From Onthophagus taurus (lineage: Eukaryota > Arthropoda > Insecta > Coleoptera > Scarabaeidae): 64,000 nt of DNA. The notes below the pieces were generated by a model, which made no database searches, had not been told where the DNA came from, and saw only the letters and a list, made by a program, of their open reading frames with translations. The stretch's first letter is position 1. Every line of letters starts with the position of its first letter. A program made the position numbers and the translations under genes. Shown here piece by piece: positions 44,519 through 55,547 of the stretch. Location: contig NC_091972.1 in the NCBI RefSeq assembly GCF_036711975.1, forward strand, positions 19,039,001 to 19,103,000, in the 5' to 3' direction.

Positions 44519-46468
44519 TCTTGCTGCATTAAAAAGAGGATACTTTAATTAATAATTGGTGATATTTCCAAAAGGAAATATTGTTTTCTCAAAAACTAAA
44601 AGTTATTTTTCAAAACGTGATGGTTCGTTGGAAAGAGGACACTCTTATTAACACTTTGGGAAATTTTTGTACTCATATTCCAAGAAATGGATTTTGTACG
44701 AATTTTTAAAACTTAATCAGCGAAAATTGCAACATTCGAAAAAATAGTCGATCATTTCAAAAATTTATTTCTTGAAAACTAAAAGCGATTTTTCAAAACG
44801 GCTTGTTGCATTAAAAAGAGGATACTCTAATTAATAATTGGTGATATTGCCACAAGGATCTTTCAAGAAATAAATTTTGTAGCGAATTTTGAAAATTATC
44901 GATGAAAATTGCAACATCGAAAATTCAAATATTGTTTTCTCAAAAAGTAACAGTTATTTTTCAAAACGGGTTGGTTCATTGGAAAGAGGACACTCTTATT
45001 AACACTTTGGGAAATTTTCATACTCATATTCCAAGAAATGGATTTTGTACGAATTTTTAAAACTTAATCAACGAAAATTGCAACATTCGAAAAAATAGAC
45101 GATCATTTCAAAAATTTATTTCTTGAAAACTAAAAGCGATTTTTCAAAACGGCTTGTTGCATTAAAAAGAGGATACTTTAATTAATAATTGGTGATATTG
45201 CCACAAGGATCTTTCAAGAAATAAATTTTATAGCGAATTTTGAAAATTATCGATGAAAATTGCAACATCGAAAATTCAAATATTGTTTTCTCAAAAACTA
45301 AAAGTTATTTTTCAAAACGGGTTGGTTCATTGGAAAGAGGATACTCTTATTAACACTTTGGGAAATTTTCATACTCATATTCCAAGAAATAGATTTTGTA
45401 CGAATTTTTAAAACTTAATCAGCGAAAATTGCAACATTCGAAAAAATAGTCGATCATTTCAAAAATTTATTTCTTGAAAACTAAAAGCGATTTTTCAAAA
45501 CGGCTTGTTGCATTAAAAAGAGGATACTCTAATTAATAATTGGTGATATTGCCACAAGGATCTTTCAAGAAATAAATTTTATAGCGAATTTTGAAAATTA
45601 TTGATGAAAATTGCAACATCGAAAATTCAAATATTGTTTTCTCAAAAACTAAGTTATTTTTCAAAATGGGTTGGTTCATTGGAAAGAGGACACTCTTATT
45701 AACACTTTGGGAAATTTTCATACTCATATTCCAAGAAATGGATTTTGTACGAATTTTTAAAACTTAATCAGCGAAAATTGCAACATTCGAAAAAATAGTC
45801 GATCATTTCAAAAATTTATTTCTTGAAAACTAAAAGCGATTTTTCAAAACGGCTTGTTGCATTAAAAAGAGGATACTCTAATTAATAAATTGGTGATATT
45901 GCCACAAGGATCTTTCAAGAAATAAATTTTATAGCGAATTTTGAAAATTATCGATGAAAATTGCAACATCGAAAATTCAAATATTGTTTTCTCAAAAAAC
46001 TAAAAGTTATTTTTCAAAACGGGTTGGTTCATTGGAAAGAGGACACTCTTATTAACACTTTGGAAAATTTTCATACTCATATTCCAAGAAATGGATTTTG
46101 TACGAATTTTTAAAACTTAATCAGCGAAAATTGCAACATTCGAAAAAATAGTCGATCATTTCAAAAATTTATTTCTTGAAAACTAAAAGCGATTTTTCAA
46201 AACGGCTTGTTGCATTAAAAAGAGGATACTCTAATTAATAAATTGGTGATATTGCCACAAGGATCTTTCAAGAAATAAATTTTATAGCGAATTTTGAAAA
46301 TTATCGATGAAAATTGCAACATCGAAAATTCAAATATTGTTTTCTCAAAAAACTAAAAGTTATTTTTCAAAACGTGATGGTTCGTTGGAAAGAGGACACT
46401 CTTATTAACACTTTGGGAAATTTTCATATTCATATTCCAAGAAATTAATTTTATACGAATTTTTAAAA
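44519..46468 (+). repeat. Satellite array 3 (dimeric ~352-bp higher-order repeat, 5.5 copies)
   Basis: AACACTTTGG recurs at 44650, 45001, 45352, 45701, 46054 and 46407, a period of 349-353 bp. Each unit is a dimer of related halves about 183 and 168 bp long. Half one has ACTAAAAGTTATTTTTCAAA then CATTGGAAAGAGGACAC; half two has ACTAAAAGCGATTTTTCAAA then CATTAAAAAGAGGATAC. Units are nearly identical to each other, while the halves are clearly diverged, which is true higher-order structure. Confidence 0.92.
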
Positions 46469-46474
46469 GCGAAT

Positions 46475-46660
46475 GAAAAAGGTTTTGGAGCTGATCAACA
46501 CCATCAGGAGAGGAAATCTTGGACATATTATGAAAATCAGATACAAATATCGCTTTCTGAAATCCATCCTACAAGGGAAAGTGTATGTTAGAGGATGACC
46601 GGGAGAAGAAGGATGTTTTCAAAAATTACCACCATATTATTCAGAGCAGCCGTGAATAAA
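46475..46660 (+). pseudogene. RTE-type LINE tail fragment
   Basis: The frame reads LELINTIRRGNLGHIMKIRY and KYRFLKSILQGKVYVRG, then PGEEGCFQKLPPYYSEQP. This is the LGHVMR...YxLLxxIxxGKIxGKR...GRR block near the C-terminus of RTE-like LINE proteins. Only about 60 codons remain. Confidence 0.5.
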
Positions 46661-46954
46661 GTTATCATATACAGGATGACAATTCTGATATTCAGGCCAA
46701 TATTATAAGTATTATGGCTGTTTCACGCCATAAAATCGCTTATACTCTATTTTTTAACTCGGAGGAGTAAAATGAAAAGTCACGTTTACACAGTGTAATT
46801 TCTCAAAGCTATTTTTTGATGGGAGTTTTAAAACCAGAGAGTATTTTAAGTAAACTGTAGTTACGATTTTAATTACTTATTTGTTTAAACATAATAAAAA
46901 CCAGGACGGACTACTATTTACTTTGTCCTACATAAAATGCAACATGTCAATATA

Positions 46955-48588
46955 CAGTGCCTCGCAAAAGTATTCGGGAATCAGTTTATGGGACAGGAGA
47001 GTAACAACAACTTTCTTTAGTTTTCATTTAAAACAAAAACTTTATCAATATTATTTCATAGTGGAATAAACTTTTATTGAAACGTAAAAACTAAACTTTT
47101 TCTCAACATAAATACAAAAAAAATAGCAGTTTAACTAAATAATGAGGTTGAATCAGGTCGCAAAAGTATTCGTTAAAAAATAAACTAGTTCAGTAAAACT
47201 TTTTTTTTATTAATTAATATCGAGTAGCATATCCTTTCATTTTAATAACTTCTCTTAATCTGTTCTGCATCGAAAACACTAGTTTTCGTGTTCTCTCGGC
47301 TGATATTTTTTCCCATTCTTTGACTATTGCTGTTTTAAGTCTATCTTTTGATGTAATTCTATGTTTTCGGATGGCACGCTCCAAATCTGCCCACAAGTGC
47401 TCAATCGGATTAAGGTCCGGGGACTGAGGCGGTGTTCCTAAAACACTTGGGGTGTTGTACAAAATCCAAAGTTTTGTATTTTGGGCTATATGTTTCGGGT
47501 CGTTGTCTTGTTGAAAGATGTAACGACCCGAAAGTCCGAGTTTATTGGCGCTAGCGTTCAAATTGTGTTTTAATATTTGGATGTAGAGCCGGTGATCCAT
47601 TTTATCAGTAATGAATTGCATGTTTCCGACGCCATTTGCACTCATACAGCCCCACAACATTACATTACCACCCCCGTGTTTAACCGAACATACTGTATTT
47701 TTATGGTGCATTTCGGTATTCACTTTTCGCCAAACTTTATTACCACAATCTGGCCCAAAAATGTTAAATTTGGTTTCATCGCTAAAGATTACTTTTGACC
47801 AAAACTCGGTGCCCATAGTTTACGTATTTTCTTGCAAACTCCAAACGCTTCCTCCAATTTTTCTCACTTATAAGCGGCTTTATACGTGGAGTACGTCCAT
47901 TGTAACCAGCAGCTCTAAGAGTTCGTCGCACAGTTTCATCACTGACATGGATTCCACTGTACTCGGCGAGACTTCGATTAATTTCTGGCGCAGAAGTACG
48001 TGGCTGTTCCTTAATTTTTCTAATAATAACAGCTTTATCACGAGCCTTAAGTTTTGCAGGCCTTCCCGATCGCTGTCCCAACTGAAGCGAATTCCTTTGC
48101 AAAATGCTATGGATAGCTGACACTCTTCTATTTGTTGCGTTTAATATCTCTTGCAACGTTTTACCTTCCCTTCGCAGATTGAATATTATTTTTCTTTCCT
48201 CAAACGTGGTCTCTTTTGATTTTCTTCCCATTTTTTATACCATTCTCCGTATTTAATTAAATCAAAAATGATTCACCAAAACTTTACATTCAGATTGAAT
48301 AGGTAACCTCCAGCAATGCGTGTTTGTCTGCTAATGTAGTGTAATGTAGTAGAATTTTAGAAAAAAACCTACATAGCCTACTGTGTTTTAAATTTCCGAA
48401 TACTTTTGTGACTATATTCATAACAGTTTAATGTATAAGTTAGGTTAATATCATATTTTTGTTGTGTCTAAGATATGAGACTTTATTTGTAATAAAAGAA
48501 TGCTTTTAATCTCAAAATCGAAATAATAATATAATTTTGCATTTTTTGGGTGAAAACAAGATTTTCCGAATACTTTTGTGAGACACTG
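46955..48588 (-). mobile_element. Tc1-like transposon with IR/DR ends
   Basis: The outer repeats are CAGTGCCTCGCAAAAGTATT at 46955 and its complement ending at 48588, with TA target duplications at 46953-46954 and 48589-48590. A second, inner copy of the same binding-site word lies about 200 bp inside each end (GTCGCAAAAGTATTCG at 47157 and CGAATACTTTTGTGAC at 48397). This is the inverted-repeat/direct-repeat layout of Minos and Sleeping Beauty. The full length is 1634 bp, a normal Tc1 size. The transposase is described separately. Confidence 0.93.
47214..48231 (-). pseudogene. Tc1-family DD34E transposase, one frameshift
   Basis: The N-terminal part (48231-47782) carries two helix-turn-helix domains with a GRPAK linker (QRSGRPAKLKARDKAVI). 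The C-terminal part (47816-47214) has the catalytic domain: VIFSDETKFNIFG (first Asp), YIFQQDNDPKH (second Asp) and SPDLNPIEHLW (Glu), with 34 residues between the last two. A single one-base shift near ARKYVNYG (about 47818) separates the two halves, which otherwise together make a full-length ~340-residue protein. Such an element was active recently; in this copy it cannot make its enzyme without correction of the frame. The protein binds the inner and outer terminal repeats. Confidence 0.92.
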
Positions 48589-48599
48589 TACATAGTTTG

Positions 48600-49030
48600 A
48601 CATTACACTAAAACCTCGATATAACGCATTAATACGAGTAAGGCAGTGTCCGTTATAGCTCGATAAAAATATATAATAATCTAGCGAATAACAAATATAA
48701 CTAGGCTAATACTAGCACTAGAACTAACACTAGACGTAGAACTAGAAACATTCCGTTTAGCCGTACCTGTCTTAAGACGACTGGTAAGTGGTAGGTAGCG
48801 CTAGTTAGCATAAAATATCACTATGTTGCATATTTTTATTGAACTAAAACTAGAACTAACGCTAGACCTAGAACTAGAAAGGTATATATATTGGCTAAAC
48901 TCGAATGTTTCTAGTTCTCGGTCTAGTGTTAGTTCTAATTTTGCTCTAGTACTATCACTAGAAGTAACACAAGACCTAGAACTAGAATCATTCGGGTTTA
49001 GCCATACTGTGAGAAGTGTTTCTAGGCAGC
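48600..49030. repeat. Tigger-end relic and CTAGAACTAG-type palindromic repeats
   Basis: ACACTAAAACCTCGATATAA at 48605 resembles a Tigger/pogo terminal repeat. 48700-49015 has several copies, in both orientations, of the words ACTAGAACTAACACTAG, CTAGAACTAGAAACATTC and GGGTTTAGCC, plus the TATTTTTATTGAACTAAAAC end at 48831. The latter family also forms the ends of the palindrome at 22070-26937. Confidence 0.6.
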
Positions 49031-50177
49031 CGGCAACATCTCAAATTTTCCTAGTGTAATTTTTGCTTAAAACTGACCAAGCAACCCTTCTTTTTGGCGC
49101 TTCAATTTGTAAACACTCCTCTGAATTAAGAAATAGAGTGTAGTCCAATGATAGAGTAATTGAGATGCGCACACACTTCAAGGAAATTAATTTTTATTTG
49201 TAATTAAAATAATAAAAATTTACAAAACTTCTTAAGCATGCTTAATAAATAAATATGAACATATTTTATTGTTTATTATTCTTTAATTTCGCTGGAAAAA
49301 AATGCTTTTAACATTTCAAAAAAAAGAAATAATAAAAAAACCTATCGTAGTTGTTATGGAAATTTCCAAGTACTCAACAATTTTAGCGATAACGCAAATA
49401 TTTCTTTACGTATCGTTTGGTGTTTTCGTACTTTTATTTTTTGCTGGGGATACTTTTTATAATGAAGTTTCAAGTCATAAATTTTCTATTTCGATAAGGA
49501 AATACGTTGCGTAAACCGCAACGGAGGTGTGTCGATATTTAAAATTTTTTATCTAAAATAAAAACATATTTTAATAACAACACCAAAGTTATTACGTTAA
49601 TTCATACGTTATATTATTTTTTTTAATCAATGACGTACATTTATTAATTTATATTAATTAAAAAAAAAAGGAAATTCGTCACTTATTAAATCTAAATTCG
49701 AGATTATTAGCTACATATGTTAACGACCAGAATCAATCAGTTTTTATTTATTAAGCAGATTGCTTTTCTAATTTTATTCATATGTTTTGATAATAAAATT
49801 GATTAAGTTAAATTAATGCTTTGGTTAAAATAGCTTATTACAATTTTTTTATAACATTAAAGGATTAATCTATTAAATTAATGAATCAGCGCTATTTCTA
49901 TGTTAAACATTACTTGTTACATTTATTGCTGAAAACGTAGTAATTCGATACAAATTCCGTAAATTTTTTTAAATTAGGTTAAAAAAATAAACGTTTAGCA
50001 TTTTTATCGTTACAATTAGAAATTTCCATTGAATGAAAGGAAAACTACATGCTTCGATTATCAACTTCATTATATCTCGAACTCATAAACTTTTCCATTT
50101 AACATTTTAAACGGAAAATTATTTTAAAGAAGAAGGCTATTATAATAAAAATTAACATTTTTTCCTATCATTAAATA
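49031..50177. other. Mostly unassigned; one small frame at 49302-49514
   Basis: 1.1 kb of AT-rich sequence. The only frame with some character is 49302-49514 on the + strand (70 codons), with one predicted membrane helix (ILAITQIFLYVSFGVFVLLF) followed by FAGDTFYNEVSSHKFSI. It faintly resembles the last membrane segment and tail region of insect chemoreceptors, but I would not annotate it as one without a search. Confidence 0.3.
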
Positions 50178-50389
50178 CAAATACTATAAAATCTCGATAT
50201 AACAGATTAATATGGGGAAGGGAGTGTTCATTATAGTGGTGGAACGGATATCCGGCAACTATCCGGTATCCGGCTTATACCGCCATTTTTTTAAATCCGG
50301 CCGGATATCGGATAGTTACAAAATATCCGGCTTTGATATACATAATTTACCTGATAAATACAATACCTAATAAAATTAGTTTCATTATA
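50178..50389. repeat. Tigger-end relic and ATCCGG-rich stretch
   Basis: ACTATAAAATCTCGATATAA at 50178 is a third Tigger-like terminal relic. 50235-50335 has about eight TATCCGGC/GCCGGATA words in both orientations, like 44440-44500. Directly after it a mariner-like element is inserted at TA. Confidence 0.5.
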
Positions 50390-52324
50390 GGGTGCCCATT
50401 ATGTATGGAATATTGTATATATCTTGGCAAGTATCAACTTTATAAAAAAATATTTTATACAAAAGTTGGTTAGTATTTTATTTGCCATAATAAGACACCA
50501 TTCAATTGTTTTTATTTCAGAAAACAAATGAGCAACGAATAACATTTAATTTTTTTAAATGGCAATGTACCCTTTTATTAGGCTTATTTGATAGAGATTT
50601 CTTTTCTCTTTATGATGACGTAAAAAAATTTTGTACCCTTACATCAGAAAATTTTTGCATAAAATGTAAAAATTGTTTATTAAGAAAATTTTACCAATAA
50701 CATTAATCTAGATATCCGAGATCGTCAACTACCTCTGGAATTATTACCGTAAATTAAATCTACATACAAAATAAAACAAATAAACTAAAAATTAGTGTAA
50801 ATGAAAATTATTAAACTTTGAAGACAAAACGAAATTAGCACTAAAATGGTTTGCACGACAATAAATGTTCAAAATGTTCACCATTAACTGCAAGGCAGTG
50901 GCCCAATCTATCATAAAAGGCTTGAAAAGAATTTCTTAGCGATCTGGGAGAAATAGCTGCAGCTTCCTCTTTTATTCGTTGCTCTAATTCTGTCAGATTT
51001 TGAGGTCGGTTTACATAAACTTTAGATTTTAAATTTCCCCAGAAGAAGAAATCGCAAGGTGTAAGATCCGGAGATCGGGGTGACCACTCTACAGACCCTC
51101 TTCTGCCTATCCAATGGGCCGGAAATACCGTATCTAAATATCGACGTACATCTAAATGATAGTGGGGCGGTGCCCCATCTTGTTAAAACCAAAGATCATC
51201 AAGGTTTTCTTGGCAAGCTGGGATAATTTGCTGTTGCAATAATTGTAAATAACGGTGACCAGTTAGAGTACCTCGAATAAAGAAAGGTCCAATTATGTGA
51301 TCTGCACAAATTCCCACCCATACGTTTAATTTCTGTGGTGTTTGAGTGTGATTTTGAATCATCCAATGGGGATTTTTAGCGGCCCAATATCGAGAATTTT
51401 GCTTATTTACATTACCATTTAAACAAAACGTAGCCTCGTCAGAGAAAACCATATTATTGAGAAAATTTGGATTCGCTCCATCATAAATTCACAAAATTCA
51501 ACACGTCGACCGTAGTCATCTTCGGATAATTCTTGCAATAAAGTCGGTTTGTACGGATGTAAATTTTCTGCATGTAATATTTTGTGTATTGAACCTTTAC
51601 TTAGAGCATGGTTTAAACATAACTGATGAGTTGAAATGTTTGGATTTTCTTCGATTTCTATGAGAATATCGATCTTTTTATCTTCATCTGTTGCAGATCT
51701 CTGCGGACCAGTCTTTGATAGATCTTTAACGTTACCAGTTTCTCTAAAACGTTTCGAAGTTTTGCTAACTACTGATTGAGTGATTGGTTCTCGATGTGGA
51801 TAACGTTCATTGAAAATTTCACATACTTCTAATTGTGTTCGTTTGCGATCCCCATAACCGACCATAATTAAAATTTCTATGCGTTCAGTTTCTATTAAAT
51901 GAACCATTTTTCTGTTTTGATCTACCAACTTATTTAAATAAACAAGATTCTGTCACATTCAATAGCTTACATTTAATTGTTAGGACAAATAAGATTTCGG
52001 ATATCTAGATTCATGTTATTGGCAAAATTAACTTAATAAACTGTTTTTACATTTTTTTCAAAAATTTTCTAGTATAAGGGTACTAAAATTTTACGTCATC
52101 GTAAAGAGAAAAAAAATCTCTATCAAATGAGCCTAACGAAAGGGTACATTGCCATTAAAAAAAATTAAATGTTATTCGTTGCTCATTTGTTTTCTGAAAT
52201 AAAAACAATTGAATGGTGTCTTATTATGGCAAATAAAATACTAACCAACTTTTGTATAAAATGTTTTTTTATAAAGTTGATACTTGCCAAGATATATACA
52301 ATATTCCATACATAATGGGCACCC
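50390..52324 (-). mobile_element. Mariner-like element with ~333-bp TIRs
   Basis: The outer ends GGGTGCCCATTATGTATGG at 50390 and its exact complement ending at 52324 begin inverted repeats of 334 bp (50390-50723) and 332 bp (51993-52324), with only a few differences. TA duplications are at 50388-50389 and 52325-52326. The total is 1935 bp with one transposase gene on the minus strand. The high similarity of the two repeats says the insertion is young. Confidence 0.93.
50841..51928 (-). pseudogene. Mariner-like transposase (DD41D by my count), two lesions
   Basis: From MVDQNRKMVHLIETERIEIL (51928) the N-terminal helix-turn-helix region follows, with RFRETGNVKDLSKTGPQRSA, then SKGSIHKILHAENLHPYKP. 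A frameshift near 51480 precedes MVFSDEATFCLNG (first Asp). The second Asp is in QDGAPPHYHLDVRRYLD, where a TAA (51181-51183) replaces the usual Gln before QDG. The third is in SPRSPDLTPCDFFFWG. I count 41 residues between the second and third Asp. The C-terminus EHFEHLLSCKPF ends at 50841. Apart from the frameshift and the stop the gene is complete. Confidence 0.88.
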
Positions 52325-52326
52325 TA

Positions 52327-53026
52327 TATAATATTAATAGATGTTTTTACTATTAATATTATTTTTATTATTAATGGTAGTAGATAGCCTTATTACTTAA
52401 ATATAGACGTCGTACCTAAATTTTTTGTATTAAGAAATATTTTCTATAAACGATCGAAATGTATTTAAATAAATACATTTGTTCACTACAAATGTATTAT
52501 TAAACACTTTTAAATGTCATGACATAACTAGAAATTTTCTCCCACGTTTCGTTTTCGTGAAACTATCATCATGTTTATTTTTTCTTATAAGCGCCATATT
52601 TGATTTTCACATAAAAAAATAGGATAATTAATTCTGATTTGAATGATATGTTAGACAATGTATTTCATTTTAAAAAACACTGAATTATTAAAAAATACGA
52701 ATATCTTATTAGGAGGCTGTAACTTGTGCACTAAGTGTTTCCATTTAAACTCGAGTTGTGTCATGACATATTTCATAAAAAGTTGGCTTAAGAATGTTTT
52801 TTCAGATTCACGAAAAAACGAAAAATAAAGAAGTTACAGGCAAAAAACGAAAAAGTTATTTTTTTGTTTTCCGGCCATATTTTAAAAACTAAAACGGCTA
52901 CATCCAAAAATTTAGTTGAAAAATGATTTCTAAGATACGCAACTTTGCCCCAATTTAACCATTTCTGTATCTCTTATGCTTTCTGAGATCCCAATGGTGG
53001 GGGTCGAATTTGAATTACTCTGTATA
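52327..53026. other. Unassigned spacer, possible older transposon end
   Basis: 52820-53024 reads like the subterminal part of a mariner-type element (AAAACTAAAACGGCTACAT, then GGGGGTCGAATTTGAATTA up to the TA at 53025), but no partner was found. 52327-52820 shows nothing recognisable. Confidence 0.35.
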
Positions 53027-54784
53027 CAGTGTGTCCCCGGATTGTGTCCCCGTAAGGTATAATTGACGATAAATTTTTGAATTCAAATTCCATCTTTTGC
53101 AATTAAAGTCTGGATGTCATAAAACGAAATATAACCAAGTTTTACGTCAAATGTCCTCAAAGTACCAAAGTTAACGCAAGAAGTTTGTTAACCGGTGCAG
53201 GTAAAGTGGTCTTTGTGAGCAATGTACCACAAAAGTTGATTAAGATAAAATGTTTGTTATGTTAAATTATAGCGATATGCCGAATTTTATTAATTTAGCA
53301 TATAAAAGAAAAAAATGAGTTTTTTCTTGAAAATTTTTTTTAATATTTCGTTTTACAATGAAGACAGAGAGATCTGAGTGAACTAACAATTATCATTTGA
53401 TAGCTTAGCTTTAACCTATTGTCAAATATTAATTGATCATGTTTGCATTACAACATAAAATATTTATAGTGCAGTGCTATGGACTGGGGAACATTAGTTA
53501 CAATGCAGTTTTAAGGCAATTTGAGGAAAAATTTGGATTTTTAGTAGATAAAAAAACAATTAAGAGAGTTATTAAAAAATTTACGGAAACGGGCAATGTG
53601 AAAAATAAAAGGAAGGAAAAAAAGCTTTTAGATGAACATGATGCGTCGTCGATTGTTGCAGTAACAAACGCAATGGATTACGGTAAGGTGTCGTTAAAAA
53701 AAAGGGCAGTTCATGTCGGTATAAGTAAATCCCATTTACAAAGAATTTATCGAGAAAATAAAATATTGCCGTATAAACCAAAACTATCCACACTATCGAA
53801 TTAGGTCATGAAGCAAAACGTTTAGATTATTGTTTGTGGCTTGGGTACAAAATTTTAAAAGACAGAACTTTTTTAAAAAACACAATATTTTCGGACGAAG
53901 CATCGTTCACCACTAATGGAGTGGTTACATCACAAAATTGTTGATTCTGGTCAAAGACTAATCCACATTATCGCATAGCTTGTAAACACCAGTATTCCCA
54001 GAAAGTGAATGTGTGGTGTGCTGTTTTGTGATATTTGGAAATACTTGAAAATTGTTTATTTAATTATCTTCACGGCGTGGATTTAGAAAAACGCAATAAA
54101 TTATATTTCCAACAAGATGGTTGCGGCCCACATTCCACCATTTTAATTATAAATTATTTAAATACGTTATTTGGTAGAAAAAAATGGATTGTTAGATATG
54201 GTCCGCAACCATGGCCGCCAAGAAATCCGGATTTATCTATTATGGATTTTTATTTTTGGGGTTATGTAAAACAAAAAGTGTACACTGAAAATTTTAATAA
54301 CAATTTAGACCGTTTAAAACAAAAATTGAAACAGTTATTAGAGAAATTCCGTTGGACCATATTAGAAAAAGTTATAAACAATGTCGCAAAAGGGCTGAAT
54401 TATGTTAGTGTTGATGGCGGTATCATTGAATAAGCTTTTATGTTAATTTAGTTTAGTTCGAAAATGTTTTGTTAATCTTATGATTTAAAAATCTGCATTT
54501 TGCTTTTATATCCTAAATTAATAAAATTCGGCATATCGCTATAATTTAACACAACAAACATTTTATCTTCATCAACTTTTGTCGTACATTGCTTAGAAAG
54601 ACCAGTTTACCTGCAACAGTTAACAAACTTCTTGCGTTAACTTTGGTACTTTGAGGACATTTGACGTAAAACTTGGTTATATTTCGTTTTATGACATCCA
54701 GACTTTAATTGCAAAAGATGGAATTTGAATTCAAAAATTTATCGTCAATTATACCTTACGGGGACACAATCCGGGGACACACTG
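53027..54784 (+). mobile_element. Mariner-like element with 282-bp TIRs
   Basis: The ends CAGTGTGTCCCCGGATTG at 53027 and its exact complement finishing at 54784 start inverted repeats of 282 bp each (53027-53308 and 54503-54784) that differ at only about ten positions. TA lies outside (53025-53026, 54785-54786). Full length 1758 bp, one transposase gene on the + strand. It is related to, but clearly different from, the elements at 50390 and 55552. Confidence 0.93.
53433..54433 (+). pseudogene. Mariner-like transposase, nearly intact
   Basis: 53433-53804 gives the N-terminal DNA-binding part (HKIFIVQCYGLGNISYNAVL, RVIKKFTETGNVKNKRKEKK, SKSHLQRIYRENKILPYKPK). The frame shifts near 53800 and continues AKRLDYCLWL and TIFSDEASFTTNG (first Asp, about 53890). 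Then KVNVWCAVL, a stop at 54029-54031, and YFQQDGCGPHS (second Asp). RNPDLSIMDFYFWGYVKQKV carries the third Asp, about 42 residues on. The stop at 54433 follows GLNYVSVDGGIIE. In all I see one frameshift and two stops (the other at 53942-53944). Confidence 0.88.
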
Positions 54785-54786
54785 TA

Positions 54787-55233
54787 GAAGATTCTTAGTT
54801 TTAAACGAATTGTTATTAAAAATTTAACAAACAACGTAAATCCAACATACAATATTATCTTAATCATTTTTGAGATGTTCATCTGACACATTCCATATTA
54901 CATGACAGTTTCGAGAATGTATAGATAAGAATTCATATTTATCGCATTAAATATCAGGTGATTGACTTTTTTATTTTTCGAATGTTACCGGCAATTCGTG
55001 GAATGTACAAAATGTATATATCTGGTTATTTTCTAAGATTTTACAATTTGTTTCCATTGTGAGTCATTGTGACCTATGCGAACTTAGCCCCCAATTTTTC
55101 TAGCCGCCAATTAGATAGCATTTTACATGTATAGTATTTTGATTATAACAAGAGAACCAGTCAACCGATTTCGATAAACAATGTCTCTTTCGAAAGCTCA
55201 ATCCTTGGCCAATACGAAAGTGGAGATGCCCGA
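54787..55233. other. Unassigned spacer with diverged repeat monomer
   Basis: 55080-55233 has words shared with the 61.8-62.2 kb repeats (TAGCCCCCAA, GAGATGCCCGAATT). The rest is unassigned. Confidence 0.4.
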
Positions 55234-55310
55234 ATTTGACTAGGCGCCATTTTGCCAACAATATTTTTTTTTTGCTTAGTTCTAGTTCAAACGATAATCA
55301 CAAGTACATA
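55234..55310. repeat. Left part of the interrupted host repeat (copy A)
   Basis: AATTTGACTAGGCGCCATTT through CACAAGTACATA matches 62502-62577. Copy A is then interrupted by the MITE and the long-TIR element and resumes at 60727. Confidence 0.85.
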
Positions 55311-55547
55311 TCGCTGCACCAGAAGAATATGGACGTAACTAGAAATCGGTAAATTTTACAAGAGACGCAAAAAACGAAATCGTTTTTTTTAATTTGTGTG
55401 TTTCTAACAGTTTAATTTGCTAATTGTTATTAATAAATGGTAATGGCGTTTTTTTAGCGGATAAATAGAAATATTCTGCGTTAGTTTACGCGAGTAACTC
55501 ATTTTCTAAAAAATTGCAGTTGCGTCCGTGTTTTACTGGAGCAGCGA
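55311..55547. mobile_element. 237-bp MITE
   Basis: The ends TCGCTGCACCAG at 55311 and CTGGAGCAGCGA ending at 55547 are inverted copies. Homology extends over about 35 bp (GGACGTAACT against AGTTGCGTCC), and TA is duplicated at 55309-55310 and 55548-55549. It is absent from copy B of the host repeat, which proves it is a separate insertion. Confidence 0.88.

Noticed and set aside
44519-46468. Possible CRISPR-like array
   Set aside because: Repeat units are contiguous 350-bp satellite dimers without unique spacers, in a eukaryotic genome.
50506-50700. Open frame of 64 codons
   Set aside because: It lies inside the left terminal inverted repeat of the element at 50390-52324.
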